In this document: piece by piece, positions 42,846 to 52,416 of the stretch
How the letters are laid out: each line of letters opens with the position of its first letter
How positions within the stretch are numbered: the stretch's first letter is position 1
NCBI GenBank assembly: GCA_002238485.1
Contig: MPMG01000009.1
Coordinates: forward strand, 1 to 64,000
DNA length: 64,000 bases
Direction of reading: 5' to 3'
Source of the DNA: Chloroflexi bacterium bin20
Lineage (GTDB): Bacteria; Chloroflexota; Anaerolineae; Aggregatilineales; Phototrophicaceae
Made by a program: the position numbers and the translations under genes
The notes under the pieces: model-generated
Seen by the model: the letters and a program-made list of their open reading frames with translations, nothing else
Database searches by the model: none
Told to the model about the DNA's origin: nothing

Positions 42846-45095
42846 TCACCGCCCCGCCGCATCCATCGCCGCGACAGCCGCGATCGCCACGATATCATCA
42901 ACATCATCGCCGGCTTGCAGCACATGCACGGGCGCGCCCATGCCCAGCAAGATCGGCCCGATCGCTTCGGCATTCGTCAGGCGCGACAGCAGCTTGTAGG
43001 AACTGTTCGCCGCGTCCAGGTTGGGGAAGACCAGCACATTGGCATCGCGCACGCGGCTGAAGGGATAGCGCTGCTCGATGATATCGCTCACCACTGCGGT
43101 ATCCGCCTGCATCTCGCCATCGATCTGGATATCCCCCCGTTTGTCGCGCACCAACTGCACCGCCCGCCGCACCTTGTTGCTGTGTGGATGCGGAGTCGCG
43201 CCAAAGTTGGAAAAAGACAGCATAGCCACGCGCGGCGCAAAACCCAGCGTATGCGCGAAGTCATTGGCCAGGATGGCAATCTCGGCCAGGGTTTCGGCAT
43301 CCGGGTCGATGTTGACAGTCGCATCGGTGAAGAGGTAGCTGCGGCCTTCGATGACCATCAGGTAGACGCCAGCCGCCCGCGTCGCCCCCGTCCGCGTGCC
43401 AAAAACTTGCAGGGCTGGACGGATGACATCGGGGTATTCGTAGGTCAAACCGCTGACCATGGCGTCGGCATCGCCACTTTTGACCATCAGGCTGGCATAA
43501 TAATTGCGCTGACGGACGAGCGAGCGCGCCTTGCCCAGCGTCACGCCCTTGCGCCGCCGCAAAGCATAGAGCAGGTCGCGGTAGGCGTATTGATTGTCAG
43601 CTGCATAGTGATCGAAGCAGATCGGCGCATAGTTCAAGCCCAGGTTTTCGATGGTCGCCTTGATGCGTTCGGGACGCCCCAGCAGCACCGGTTCGGCGAT
43701 GCCTTCGTCGCGGACTTGCATAGCGGCGCGGATGATCTTGGGCGCTTCGCCCTCGGGGAAGACGATGCGCTTGCGCCGCCCGGCCCGCGCCCGATTGATG
43801 ATATTCTGCCGCACCTGCCGCCCGCTGCCTTGCCGACTGATGAGCTCTTCGCGGTAATCGTCCAGGTCGATTTGCCGCCGCGCCACGCCGGTTTGCATGG
43901 CTGCTTCTGCCACCGCCGGCGCCACCCACAGCAGCACGCGCGGATCGAGCGGTTTGGGAATCAAATAGTCGCGCCCAAACTTGATGCTCTCTTGCCCATA
44001 CGCCGCCAGGACGCTGTCGGGCACATCTTCGTGGGCCAGCGCCGCCAAAGCTTGCGCGGCCGCCATCTTCATCGCTTCGTTGATGCCGCTGGCATAGACA
44101 TCCAACGCGCCGCGAAAGATGAAAGGGAAGCCCAGCACATTGTTGACCTGGTTGACATAATCGCTGCGCCCGGTGCCGATGATGGCATCGGGACGGACTT
44201 CCAGCGCCAACTCGGGCATGATCTCTGGCGTGGGATTCGCCAGCACGAAGAGCATCGGATTCGGCGCCATGCCCACGATCATGTCTTGCGTCACCGAGCC
44301 GGCGATCGACAAGCCCACCAGCACATCCGCGCCAGCCAGGGCCTCGTGCAAGGTGCGCGCGCTGGTCGGGATGGCAAATTCGGACTTCTGGATGTTCATG
44401 CCTTCTTCGCGCTGATGATGAATGACGCCGCGCGAGTCGGCCATGAGCAGATTTTCGGCAGCCACGCCCAGGGACTTGAAAAACTTGCCGGTGGCGATTG
44501 CGCTGGCGCCCGCGCCGTTGATGACGACCTTGACCTCGTCGATGCGCTTGCCCGTGACTTCCAGCGCGTTCAGCAAAGCCGCGCCAGAGATGATGGCCGT
44601 GCCATGCTGGTCATCGTGAAAGACAGGAATATCCAGCTCGTCGATGAGTCGCTGCTCGACTTCAAAACATTCGGGCGCTTTGATATCTTCCAGGTTGATG
44701 CCGCCAAATGTCGGCGCGAGCGCTTTGCAAACCGCAATGACTTCTTCGGCACTGTCGGCATTGATTTCAATATCAAAGACATCGACATCGGCGAACTTCT
44801 TGAAGAGCACGCCCTTGCCTTCCATGACCGGCTTGGATGCCAGCGGACCGCGATCGCCCAAGCCCAAAATTGCGCTGCCGTTGGATATCACGGCGACCAG
44901 GTTGGCGCGGGCCGTCAATTCGTAGGCGGTGAGCGGGTCCTTGTCGATTTCCAGCACGGCTTCGGCGACGCCAGGCGAATAGGCGAGGGAAAGATGCAGC
45001 TGGCTGTCCAGCGGCTTGGTTGGCGCGATCTGGATCTTGCCGGGGCGGCCGCGGCGATGATAGTCCAGCGCTTCCTGGCGGGTGAATGATGCCAT
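42846..45095 (-). CDS. maeB: NADP-dependent malic enzyme with C-terminal phosphotransacetylase domain
   Basis: 749 residues, the normal size for the MaeB fusion. Residues 1-160 are the malic domain ([57 protein letters not shown]). About 161-400 is the Rossmann domain with [15 protein letters not shown]. About 430-749 resembles phosphate acetyltransferase ([33 protein letters not shown]). The malic part oxidatively decarboxylates malate to pyruvate with NADP. The C-terminal part usually senses acetyl-CoA and lacks confirmed catalysis in MaeB. No partner gene in operon. Confidence 0.96.
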   Translation of the reverse strand: MASFTRQEALDYHRRGRPGKIQIAPTKPLDSQLHLSLAYSPGVAEAVLEIDKDPLTAYELTARANLVAVISNGSAILGLGDRGPLASKPVMEGKGVLFKKFADVDVFDIEINADSAEEVIAVCKALAPTFGGINLEDIKAPECFEVEQRLIDELDIPVFHDDQHGTAIISGAALLNALEVTGKRIDEVKVVINGAGASAIATGKFFKSLGVAAENLLMADSRGVIHHQREEGMNIQKSEFAIPTSARTLHEALAGADVLVGLSIAGSVTQDMIVGMAPNPMLFVLANPTPEIMPELALEVRPDAIIGTGRSDYVNQVNNVLGFPFIFRGALDVYASGINEAMKMAAAQALAALAHEDVPDSVLAAYGQESIKFGRDYLIPKPLDPRVLLWVAPAVAEAAMQTGVARRQIDLDDYREELISRQGSGRQVRQNIINRARAGRRKRIVFPEGEAPKIIRAAMQVRDEGIAEPVLLGRPERIKATIENLGLNYAPICFDHYAADNQYAYRDLLYALRRRKGVTLGKARSLVRQRNYYASLMVKSGDADAMVSGLTYEYPDVIRPALQVFGTRTGATRAAGVYLMVIEGRSYLFTDATVNIDPDAETLAEIAILANDFAHTLGFAPRVAMLSFSNFGATPHPHSNKVRRAVQLVRDKRGDIQIDGEMQADTAVVSDIIEQRYPFSRVRDANVLVFPNLDAANSSYKLLSRLTNAEAIGPILLGMGAPVHVLQAGDDVDDIVAIAAVAAMDAAGR

Positions 45096-45315
45096 GACGG
45101 GATGCTCTCCTGGAGATGCTGTTTCGCTTTATTCTAACATAGCCGTCCGCGGGAAAGCGTTTTACAGCGCTGTCATCGCGCTATTGCGGCTGTGCTAGGA
45201 AAATGAAGAGGCGGCGGATCAATCTACGCGGCTCATGCTGTTTGGAGCGGCGATCCTGGTTCAATCAGGCATCATTGGGGCGGCTGCAATGGGCTTAATC
45301 AGGCGGCGACATGGT

Positions 45316-45909
45316 TCACTGAGGCAAGTCCGGATCGGGGGGCGGGCTGGCTTCCCTTTCATCGAGCGCCGCGGATTCGGTCACCTTAAGGATGAGTTCG
45401 TTCGCAATGGTAGCCATCTGCTCACAACTGTAAGCCTGGCCTTCAGTAATCCACCAATGGAATAATTTCACAAATGAATTAACCAAATGATTTGCCGATA
45501 CTTCCAAGGGGATGATAGTCTCATCTCGCGCCTTATAACGAGCGTTTACCGTTTGCGTCGCTCTTTTCAGGATTGGCTTAATCACTGGATGATCATCCGG
45601 CAGGCGCATTGCCAAAAGGCAGGCGTCTCGATGCGTGCCGATGACAGTGAACACCAAAAGCGACAATTCGTAATGTGTCATTTCCGGGTACATTCCGCGC
45701 GAGATTTCCTGCTGGATTTCGCTCAGATGACTGCCCAGCAGATCGTCTTTGCTTTTGTAGTGGCGGTAAAATGTTGAGTTGCCAACGTCGGCGCGGTCGG
45801 TAATATCTTTGACCTTTACACTTTCAAATCCTCGTTCCAAGCCCAGTTCAATGACAGCGCCGATTAGCGCTTTTCGCGTGCGAGCTATGCGGCGATCCTG
45901 CTTTTTCAT
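45316..45909 (-). CDS. TetR-family transcriptional regulator
   Basis: 197 residues. The N-terminal HTH (ARTRKALIGAVIELGLERGF, then VKVKDITDRADVGNSTFYRHYKSKDDLL in pieces) is standard TetR. The C-terminal domain ends in an acidic-proline tail PPPDPDLPQ. Start at ATG 45909 (MKKQDRR); upstream codons belong to no family. Ligand and target unknown. It is isolated between the malic-enzyme gene and secreted protein genes; both intergenic regions could carry its operator. Confidence 0.88.
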   Translation of the reverse strand: MKKQDRRIARTRKALIGAVIELGLERGFESVKVKDITDRADVGNSTFYRHYKSKDDLLGSHLSEIQQEISRGMYPEMTHYELSLLVFTVIGTHRDACLLAMRLPDDHPVIKPILKRATQTVNARYKARDETIIPLEVSANHLVNSFVKLFHWWITEGQAYSCEQMATIANELILKVTESAALDEREASPPPDPDLPQ

Positions 45910-46056
45910 AACACAACCTATCTCAAGAATACGGTGTCTGTCATTCAGCCTGGGAAAACAGCGTCGAACTGAGAAGAAGACGCCGATGGCGCAACATTCC
46001 CTTAACAAGTGTAACACCTAATGCGCTTCGACCCCAGGAATCCAAACCTCAATTGC

Positions 46057-46084
46057 TTGACAATCTACGAAATGGCATTACAAT
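46057..46084 (+). promoter_or_regulatory. Sigma70-like promoter for the secreted protein at 46119
   Basis: TTGACA (46057-46062), 16-bp spacer, TACAAT (46079-46084). It is 35 bp before the start codon. The -35 is a perfect consensus match and the -10 matches 5 of 6. Confidence 0.65.
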
Positions 46085-46118
46085 GGATGAAATTTGATAT
46101 AAGACAGGATTTTCAACT

Positions 46119-46553
46119 ATGCATGCTGAAACAACCGCTTTGCTCAGAATCACGCTGGCGGTTGCGTTGCTGCTGGCGACCGCGGCCGGCGGCACTGTCG
46201 CGCAGGACACAGCGCCCGGGACAGTGAGAGGCGAGGCGATCATTCGCGACGCGGGCTGTGCTAACGCGCCCTGCGATGGTTCAACCTGGCAGGTCGATTT
46301 CTCCTGGGAGGCCCCGCAGCCACCGCCGGACGGCTATCGCCTCGACTACGCCATCAAGGGCAAGTGGCAATCCTGGAAAAAGGCGAATACGCCCAGCAAG
46401 GGCACGATCTTCATCTCGTCCGCGGAACATGGGCGAAGCGGAGGCTACAGCTTGCGCGGCATCTATGTTCCCTACGAAAAAACGATGTGCTTCCGCGTGA
46501 AAGCGCGCTACCAGGGCGAAAGAGACGGTCCCTGGACGAAACTGTGTCTCTAG
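46119..46553 (+). CDS. Secreted small protein, unknown function
   Basis: 144 residues. Signal peptide MHAETTALLRITLAVALLLA with cleavage near TVA-QDT. The mature part is a single beta-rich domain of about 110 residues with four cysteines (AGCANAPCDG and later MCFRVK, LCL), and FSWEAPQPPPDGYRLDYAIK and WQSWKK segments that resemble a fibronectin type III-like strand pattern. It may bind a surface or carbohydrate. It is followed 60 bp later by another secreted protein gene. Confidence 0.75.
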   Translation: MHAETTALLRITLAVALLLATAAGGTVAQDTAPGTVRGEAIIRDAGCANAPCDGSTWQVDFSWEAPQPPPDGYRLDYAIKGKWQSWKKANTPSKGTIFISSAEHGRSGGYSLRGIYVPYEKTMCFRVKARYQGERDGPWTKLCL

Positions 46554-46612
46554 GGCTAAAGACAAGCGCTTATCCACATGGCATCGTCCAGACAAGAATG
46601 GAGTATTGAAAG

Positions 46613-48277
46613 ATGAACGCTGTTAAGCGCAATGTCACCCCCCCCCCCCCCCCCGTAATATCTAGCAGTAATACTTCGTTGCTGGATATACATTCCGCCT
46701 TTCCAGCCAAAGCCATCCTTGTTGCGCTCTGTCTGGCATTCTTGCTGTCTGGCGCGCCTGCCCAGGCGCAGGAGCAGGGAACTCCCGAGGCTTGCGGCCT
46801 GCCCAACGGAGACGGTACAGGCGGGTTCCATTTGATTGCCGGCGGCACATACACGCTCACGGAGAATTGCAGGCAAGTCGGGAATCTGAATACAAGGAAT
46901 TCGACATCGGACATCATCATCCGCGGCAACGGCCATACTATTTATCTGCCTAATAATAGGTGGTTCATTACTGTCCACAGCTCTAGCGGCAAACTGATCT
47001 TGGAAAACGTCATCATTGATCACCAAGGTTTCGGCGATCCTGACTTGGCTATGATCGTCGTCAACACGCGCGCGGCGACGACTGAGCCGATTGAAGTGGT
47101 AACTTTGACCGATGTAACGCTGCAGAATCATGAAGGTTTTGGGGCGATCTACTTCGTCGATCAAGGCAAACGCGCCCAAAACACGCAAACCATGTCGCTG
47201 ACGCGGGTCACAATCAGGAACATGCGCAATCCGACGATATTAAATAGTGATAACGAGGAAGTCGTCGTCAGCGCCTTTGGGCTGTATGCAAATGGGGTAG
47301 GTCGGGATCATCTCACGGTCAACATTCGCGACAGCCGCTTTATCAACATCCAGTCTTTGCGTTTCGCGCCGCTGTACGGCCGGAAAAAAGCTGTCATTAA
47401 CGTGCGCGATACTGTCTTCAGCGGCAACGAGGCGCCGGCGACTATCTTGGCTCGCGAAGGCAGCGCCGTGACCATCGGCGATGGCATCACATTCTCAGGT
47501 TTATGCGGCAGGGGGGTATCTGTCCCCTATTTGACAGCGCATCCTGACGGTGATGCCGACGAGGAGCCTGGCATAGTCAACGCGGACTTCGTCTCCAGGA
47601 CCTGCCCGCGGCCGCGGAGCGATAAGGACTCCAAACCAAGCGGCAGCAGCGGCAGCAGCGGAGCATCCAGTGACAGCAGTGAAAACCGCGGCATAGCGGT
47701 CTTCAGGTACTCGCCCGCCCAAACCTGCCAGACCCTGCAGCCCGATATCGTGGTTAACAACGCCGGTCCCGGCACAGCCTGCCAGCGCGTCAACCAACCC
47801 GCAGGCCTTGGCCACTCCGAGCTTGTCGCCGCCATGCCCTACGCGACTGTCGATATCTGGGGCGAGGTTTCGCCAAACACGCAGGTCTGCTTCCGCGCTG
47901 CCAGCGGTTCGATCAAATTCGTCGACACCTACGCGCTGCCCCGCACAATCGCGGACTTGCCACCCTTCTATCACCCGGGCTTACTCTGCGCGTCAATCAA
48001 TGCCCCCGGTCAGGTCGCCCTGGTTGCCGGCCCGACCGCCCCCGTGCCTACCGCCATCCCGCCAGTCTATCAGAGCCTGCAATACTGCATGGTGAGAACG
48101 CAATACATCCTGAACTTGCGCGCCGCGCCGGCTGGAGAGATCATCGACATCCTGCCATTCAACATCAAGTTGACGGCGCTGGAACGGACCGATGGCTGGC
48201 TCAAGGTGGATTATCACGGCGTCAAGGGCTGGATCAGCGCCGACTTCGTCGAGACGATAGGCCTTTGCGGCCAATAA
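46613..48277 (+). CDS. Secreted beta-helix/SH3b protein with C17 tract in the coding region
   Basis: 554 residues. The N-terminus NAVKRNVTPPPPPVISSS is read from a 17-base C run, followed by a signal-like segment AILVALCLAFLLSGAPAQAQ at about 33-52. Residues 80-290 show short repeating strands (IIIRGNGHTIYLPNN, LILENVIIDHQGFGD, VNIRDSRFINIQSL, INVRDTVFSGNEAP), typical of a right-handed beta helix. A Ser-rich linker, a domain similar to one in adjacent secreted proteins, and a C-terminal SH3b domain (RTQYILNLRAAPAGEI, GWLKVDYHGVKGWISADFVE) follow. It probably sits at the cell surface. Length of the C run decides the frame from the start codon. Confidence 0.75.
   Translation: MNAVKRNVTPPPPPVISSSNTSLLDIHSAFPAKAILVALCLAFLLSGAPAQAQEQGTPEACGLPNGDGTGGFHLIAGGTYTLTENCRQVGNLNTRNSTSDIIIRGNGHTIYLPNNRWFITVHSSSGKLILENVIIDHQGFGDPDLAMIVVNTRAATTEPIEVVTLTDVTLQNHEGFGAIYFVDQGKRAQNTQTMSLTRVTIRNMRNPTILNSDNEEVVVSAFGLYANGVGRDHLTVNIRDSRFINIQSLRFAPLYGRKKAVINVRDTVFSGNEAPATILAREGSAVTIGDGITFSGLCGRGVSVPYLTAHPDGDADEEPGIVNADFVSRTCPRPRSDKDSKPSGSSGSSGASSDSSENRGIAVFRYSPAQTCQTLQPDIVVNNAGPGTACQRVNQPAGLGHSELVAAMPYATVDIWGEVSPNTQVCFRAASGSIKFVDTYALPRTIADLPPFYHPGLLCASINAPGQVALVAGPTAPVPTAIPPVYQSLQYCMVRTQYILNLRAAPAGEIIDILPFNIKLTALERTDGWLKVDYHGVKGWISADFVETIGLCGQ
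46638..46654 (+). repeat. Homopolymer tract of 17 C inside a coding region
   Basis: C17 begins 25 bp after the ATG of the beta-helix protein. Any length change not a multiple of three shifts the frame and removes the protein. This is the usual layout of a slipped-strand phase-variable gene. Confidence 0.85.
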
Positions 48278-48360
48278 ACCGCGAGACAGATCGTACAGGC
48301 GGGCGATTCCAGCGGGGTTGCTCGCTTTTTTGTCTTTTCGCGCCGATATTCACCACTCCC

Positions 48361-48495
48361 GGGAGTGGCGAATTCCGTGTATATGGCGTTTCCCCATCCC
48401 CCAATCTGTCGTAGAAATCCGCGTGCGCCGTTGCCTCCCCCCGACCTGTCGGGGGGACCGAGGGGGTGCCTGTATCCAGCAAATTAGCCACTCCC
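48361..48495. repeat. MITE-like element with 14-bp terminal inverted repeats
   Basis: 135 bp bounded by GGGAGTGGCGAATT and AATTAGCCACTCCC (13 of 14 bases match as inverted repeat). The centre holds the G-rich hairpin CCCCCCGACCTGTCGGGGGG. A mirror copy of the left end (TTCACCACTCCC) abuts it at 48349. Partial relatives occur at 1546, 2950 and 57120. It has no room for a transposase. The 48278-48576 interval holds no gene. Confidence 0.75.
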
Positions 48496-48576
48496 TAACA
48501 GTGCGCAGTTTGACATTATGCGATACTGCGCTAGGCTAATTTGGTGGGCAAAGCATAAAATAATAGGGTTGCCACC

Positions 48577-50058
48577 ATGCGAAATGACAAGCTTCAATTG
48601 CCGGCTACATTTGGCGCGCGGCGAATTCGCGCCTTCGCTATGCTGCTGCTGATAGTGGGCAGCTTGCCTGTTTCGCTGGTCAATGCCGCGGACATCAGCA
48701 CCGAAGACAATTGCACGCTCGCGCAAGCTATTGAATCCGCCAATCAAGATCGTGCCATCGGCGGCTGTGTGGCTGGCAGCGGCGCGGACCACATTGAACT
48801 GACAGCCGACATCATGCTGACAGCCGAACTGCCGGCGATTAACTCACCGATCGCCATCATGGGCGGTGGTTTCGCCATCAGTGGCGATAAGCGCTTTCGC
48901 ATCTTTTTCGTAGCCGAGGATGGCGAGCTGACCATAGACAACCTGACGTTGCGAGATGGCCAAGCGACAGCCGACGCTCGGATGTGCATTGATTGGGGGG
49001 AAGATCAATGGACAACTGGCGGCGCGATCTGCAATCTGGGCGCGCTCAGCATATCGGAGAGCCAATTCAGCGGGAACGGTGCGGAGTTCGGCGGCGCGAT
49101 TGCCAGCATCGACACACTCACGATCAGCGGCGGCGACTTCAACGGCAATGCAGCCTATGGCGGCGGCGCAATCTTCGACTGGGCTGATGGCGAACTGACA
49201 GTCATGGCAAGCAACTTTACAGACAATACCGCCAGAATCCCCCTTGCGCTCCTCGAAAAGATTTTAGCCGATATGGAAGATTCAGCCGAGGAAAGCGATG
49301 TGCGAATCGCTGTGGATCCGGTCTTTTTCGTCGGCCATGGTGGCGCAATCGCCAGTTCGCTCGGCGGCGCGGTCACCATCACCGAAACGACCTTCCGCAG
49401 CAATTTGTCCGATTTTGGCGGCGGCGCCTTGCTCGACCACAGCACTACGGAGATCATCGACTGTCAGTTCATCAACAACTCGTCAAGCAATGGCAGTGGC
49501 GGCGCGATTGAGAGCAGGATGGGCGCCGTCAGCGTGACAGGCAGCGACTTCAGCGGCAATTCGGCACAGTTGGGCGGCGCGGTTCAAAGCTGGGGCAACT
49601 TTGTGGTCGTCGACAGCCTGTATAACAATAACACAGCCGTAAGAGGCGGCGCGATAAACACAGTGGGCGGAATGCTCAGCGTGACGGGCAGCGTTTTCAG
49701 CGACAATTCAGCTACCCAAAGCGGTGGCGCGATTTTCAATTTCAATTGGGCGGGCGGATTATTCAGCGCGACGGACAGCGTCTTCAGCGGCAATTCAGCT
49801 AGCCAAAGCGGTGGCGCGATTTTCGGCTCCGGCACTGTACAGATCAGCGGCAGCCAATTCCGCCGGAATGCCGTCGGCGATCTTGGCGGAGCGATCATAA
49901 ACGAGGGCACACTCACAGTCACGGACAGCGAATTCAGCGAGAATTCGGCGGGAATTGGGGGCGGCGGCGGCATTTACAATCCGCCAGATAACGAACTGTC
50001 GCAAGATGGCAATATTTACAGCGACAACCGCGGCGGGGATTGCGAGGGCTGCGACTGA
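48577..50058 (+). CDS. Secreted polymorphic outer-membrane-protein-like (PMP) repeat protein
   Basis: 493 residues. Signal peptide at about 17-38 (RAFAMLLLIVGSLPVSLVNA-AD). The region 130-490 contains 10 or more short repeats of the GGAI...F..N.A type: QFSGNGAEFGGAIAS, DFNGNAAYGGGAIFD, DFSGNSAQLGGAVQS, VFSDNSATQSGGAIFN, VFSGNSASQSGGAIFG. This is the chlamydial-PMP repeat pattern, which folds into a beta helix and serves in adhesion. The N-terminal EDNCTLAQAIESANQD segment resembles the CSLREA-type motif next to the signal. No clear cell-wall anchor is visible. Surface-exposed adhesin or enzyme scaffold. Confidence 0.85.
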   Translation: MRNDKLQLPATFGARRIRAFAMLLLIVGSLPVSLVNAADISTEDNCTLAQAIESANQDRAIGGCVAGSGADHIELTADIMLTAELPAINSPIAIMGGGFAISGDKRFRIFFVAEDGELTIDNLTLRDGQATADARMCIDWGEDQWTTGGAICNLGALSISESQFSGNGAEFGGAIASIDTLTISGGDFNGNAAYGGGAIFDWADGELTVMASNFTDNTARIPLALLEKILADMEDSAEESDVRIAVDPVFFVGHGGAIASSLGGAVTITETTFRSNLSDFGGGALLDHSTTEIIDCQFINNSSSNGSGGAIESRMGAVSVTGSDFSGNSAQLGGAVQSWGNFVVVDSLYNNNTAVRGGAINTVGGMLSVTGSVFSDNSATQSGGAIFNFNWAGGLFSATDSVFSGNSASQSGGAIFGSGTVQISGSQFRRNAVGDLGGAIINEGTLTVTDSEFSENSAGIGGGGGIYNPPDNELSQDGNIYSDNRGGDCEGCD

Positions 50059-50110
50059 CTCCCACACGCGCGAGTTATTGCCAGCCCGTTCAACGACAAC
50101 GACGATCGCT

Positions 50111-51118
50111 TCAACCCAGCTCGGCGCAGATGGCGTCGACGAATGCCTCTGTGCTCATGGCGATCCCGCCAGAAACATCGGCTGTATGATCGCCACGGGT
50201 CAAGGCGCGATGCACCGCCGCTTCGATGCGATCGGCGACTGTCACCTGCCCCCACTTGTGCCGCGCCAGCATAGCGCCGCTCAGCACGGCGGCAGTCGGA
50301 TTGGCGATGCCCTGCCCGGCGATATCGGGCGCGGAACCATGCACCGGCTCGGCGATAGCGACTTCGTCACCCAGGTTGAGCGCCGGCGCCATGCCCAAGC
50401 CGCCGCCCCAAGCCGCCGCCATATCGCTGAGGATGTCGCCGTAGAGATTGGGTGTCAGGATGACATCAAAGCGCGTCGGCTCTTTGACCATCCAATACGC
50501 CGCTGTATCGACCAGCAACTCATCCGTTTCGATGTCGCTGTAGTGGCGCGAAACCTCATAAGCCACGCGGCGGAACAAGCCATCGGTCTGCGGCAGGACA
50601 TTGCCCTTGTGGACGATAGTGACGCGGCGTCTGCCCTCTTGCCTGGCGAGGCGAAAGGCGGTGTGGGCGATGCGCTCGCTGGCTCGCCGCGTGATGCGCT
50701 TGGTCGCTGTACCGGTGTCGCCGGCATCGGCTGTGTGCTCATCGCCGATATACAGGTCTTCGGTATTTTCGCGCACGACCACCAGATCGACGCCTTCACG
50801 CGCCGTGGGCACAGGCAAGAAGCGGGTGGGTCGCAGGTTGGCGTAGGTTTCGGTGGCGCGGCGCAACTGCACGATGGGCGACGCATAGCCTTCCACAGCA
50901 TACGAAGGCGAGCTGCAAGCGCCAAAGAGCACCGCCTGCGATTCGCGCGCCAACTGGACAGTCGCTGCTGGTAATGCTTGCCCGGTCTGCTCGAAACAAT
51001 CCCAGCCAGCGCGGGCATAGACGACTTCAATTTGCGGGATGAGCTGCTGCAAGACGCGAACAGCCGCGGGCACCACCTCGTGGCCGATGCCGTCACCCTC
51101 AATCACACATAGCTTCAC
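50111..51118 (-). CDS. Isocitrate/isopropylmalate dehydrogenase family enzyme
   Basis: 335 residues from a GTG start at 51118, preceded by GGGGGAG. The extended open frame upstream to 51340 is not native. Family marks: [10 protein letters not shown] (8-17 region), [13 protein letters not shown] with the catalytic-loop [16 protein letters not shown] with the general-acid lysine, [12 protein letters not shown], and [27 protein letters not shown] suits NAD-dependent isocitrate dehydrogenase-like and homoisocitrate enzymes rather than 3-isopropylmalate. It oxidatively decarboxylates a 2-hydroxy-3-carboxy acid. No leucine-pathway neighbours are seen, so isocitrate is the more likely substrate. Confidence 0.87.
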   Translation of the reverse strand: MKLCVIEGDGIGHEVVPAAVRVLQQLIPQIEVVYARAGWDCFEQTGQALPAATVQLARESQAVLFGACSSPSYAVEGYASPIVQLRRATETYANLRPTRFLPVPTAREGVDLVVVRENTEDLYIGDEHTADAGDTGTATKRITRRASERIAHTAFRLARQEGRRRVTIVHKGNVLPQTDGLFRRVAYEVSRHYSDIETDELLVDTAAYWMVKEPTRFDVILTPNLYGDILSDMAAAWGGGLGMAPALNLGDEVAIAEPVHGSAPDIAGQGIANPTAAVLSGAMLARHKWGQVTVADRIEAAVHRALTRGDHTADVSGGIAMSTEAFVDAICAELG

Positions 51119-51362
51119 GGCGCTGCTCCCCCTAATTGAAGATTTCCCCTTGCCCGGTATCAGTATCAAGCGCCTGCCACAGGCGATAAAGACTAATAAA
51201 AGACTAATAGAGGAAAAGTTGTGGCGCCGCCGCACAATAATCTTGTGTCGCGTCTGCCCTATTTTGACACAAGTAGGCTGACTGTCGCAAGGTATTCGCG
51301 ACAAGTTCGCGCAGTTCGTCTGCCAGCGCCACCATTCCAATTTCTCGCGAGTCCACCTATAC

Positions 51363-51605
51363 TTGTCAGCTTATGAAAAGGATGACGCGCTTGTGTTGAC
51401 GCTAAAGCCTTGCAGCCGCTGTGAGCAGGAATTGCCGCCAAGCGCCTTCAGCGAGCCAGACAGCCCCTTTTGCGCTGCCTGCACCGAAGAAATCGTAGCC
51501 ATCATTCGCAGCAAATACAACGCCATCGAAGCGGCGCACTTCCGCGCCAAGTTGCGCAAACGCTCCCGCGCGGCCCTGGATGAACTGCGCCGAAGCAAGA
51601 CATAA
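51363..51605 (+). CDS. Small zinc-ribbon protein
   Basis: About 70-80 residues, depending on start. The TTG at 51363 or GTG at 51393 are both possible; AAGGAT precedes the latter. CSRCEQELPPSAFSEPDSPF then CAACTEE gives a CxxC-x15-20-CxxC zinc ribbon as found before HNH nuclease domains, but the nuclease part is absent. The C-terminus is a basic helix (FRAKLRKRSRAALDELRRSK). It may bind nucleic acid. Confidence 0.6.
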   Translation: MSAYEKDDALVLTLKPCSRCEQELPPSAFSEPDSPFCAACTEEIVAIIRSKYNAIEAAHFRAKLRKRSRAALDELRRSKT

Positions 51606-51639
51606 GCGCCGAGCCAAAGAGAGACTCGAGCCCAGTGCT

Positions 51640-52389
51640 TTACTGAGGTCGCCCGGCATAGCGATTGAAGCCCATCACATCTGCCCCGCGCGCGATGATG
51701 GCGGAATGACCCGCATGCAGAGGCGAAGCATCCTGGAAGATATGCACCATCGGCAAGGTTACGCGCACCGATATGCCGAGGCGTCGCTGCTGCGATGCAT
51801 TCCGACTCGAGCCATGCAACAGACGTTCGCTGAACAGGAAGAACTCGCCGGGCTTCAATTCCATATTGACAGCCGCGCCTGCCTCAAAGGTCTTCGGGTC
51901 GGCCATTTCGCCAAATGCCATGCCGGCTTCGGCTCGCGTATGCGGAAGCGATTGCCGATGCGATCCGGGGATGATCTGTACGCAGGCGTTTTCGACTGTT
52001 ACTTCGTCTATGGCGATCCAGGCAGAGGCGTTCACCGGCGGCTCGAGGGGCCAGAAATTGATATCTTGATGCCAGGGAATCTGCGCGCCGCCCGGCTCTT
52101 TCAGCCACAAATTGGTCGCCCAGACGATGAGATCGGGTCCTAGCAAGCCGGCGATGCGGTCGATGATGGCGGGATGCGTCGCCAGGTCATAGATCACCGC
52201 CTGGTCCATGTGCCGCGACTGCATGCGCGAGCGAGGATTGGGTCCGTCTGTCGTCAAAACCTGGTCTTCTATCTCTCGGCGGATGCTCGCCATCTCTTGC
52301 GGCGGCATGGCGGCATAAGGCCCCAAATAACCATTCGCCACGAAGAAATTCACTTCGTCCCGCGTCAACAGCGATTCCAATCTTGTCAT
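51640..52389 (-). CDS. Phytanoyl-CoA dioxygenase (PhyH) family protein, copy 2
   Basis: 249 residues from ATG 52389 (GGAGGCAAG upstream). The Fe(II)/2-oxoglutarate oxygenase site is H107-x-D109 (IPWHQDINFW) with H192 (RLLHGSS) and an arginine pair at 202-203 (QQRR). The LWLKEPGGAQIPWHQDIN region and WIAIDEVTVENACVQIIPGS are typical of the bacterial PhyH family. Substrate is unknown. It is 27 bp downstream of the SbcC-like gene on the same strand, and may share its transcript. Confidence 0.88.
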   Translation of the reverse strand: MTRLESLLTRDEVNFFVANGYLGPYAAMPPQEMASIRREIEDQVLTTDGPNPRSRMQSRHMDQAVIYDLATHPAIIDRIAGLLGPDLIVWATNLWLKEPGGAQIPWHQDINFWPLEPPVNASAWIAIDEVTVENACVQIIPGSHRQSLPHTRAEAGMAFGEMADPKTFEAGAAVNMELKPGEFFLFSERLLHGSSRNASQQRRLGISVRVTLPMVHIFQDASPLHAGHSAIIARGADVMGFNRYAGRPQ

Positions 52390-52416
52390 TTCTTGCCTCC
52401 ACAATCCATTTGCTTT

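Noticed and set aside
42915..45089. 724-codon open frame on the + strand opposite the malic enzyme gene
   Set aside because: It is antisense to a well-supported maeB gene, low in hydrophobic pattern, rich in His/Gln/Arg and without family motifs; it is a by-product of GC-rich codon use.
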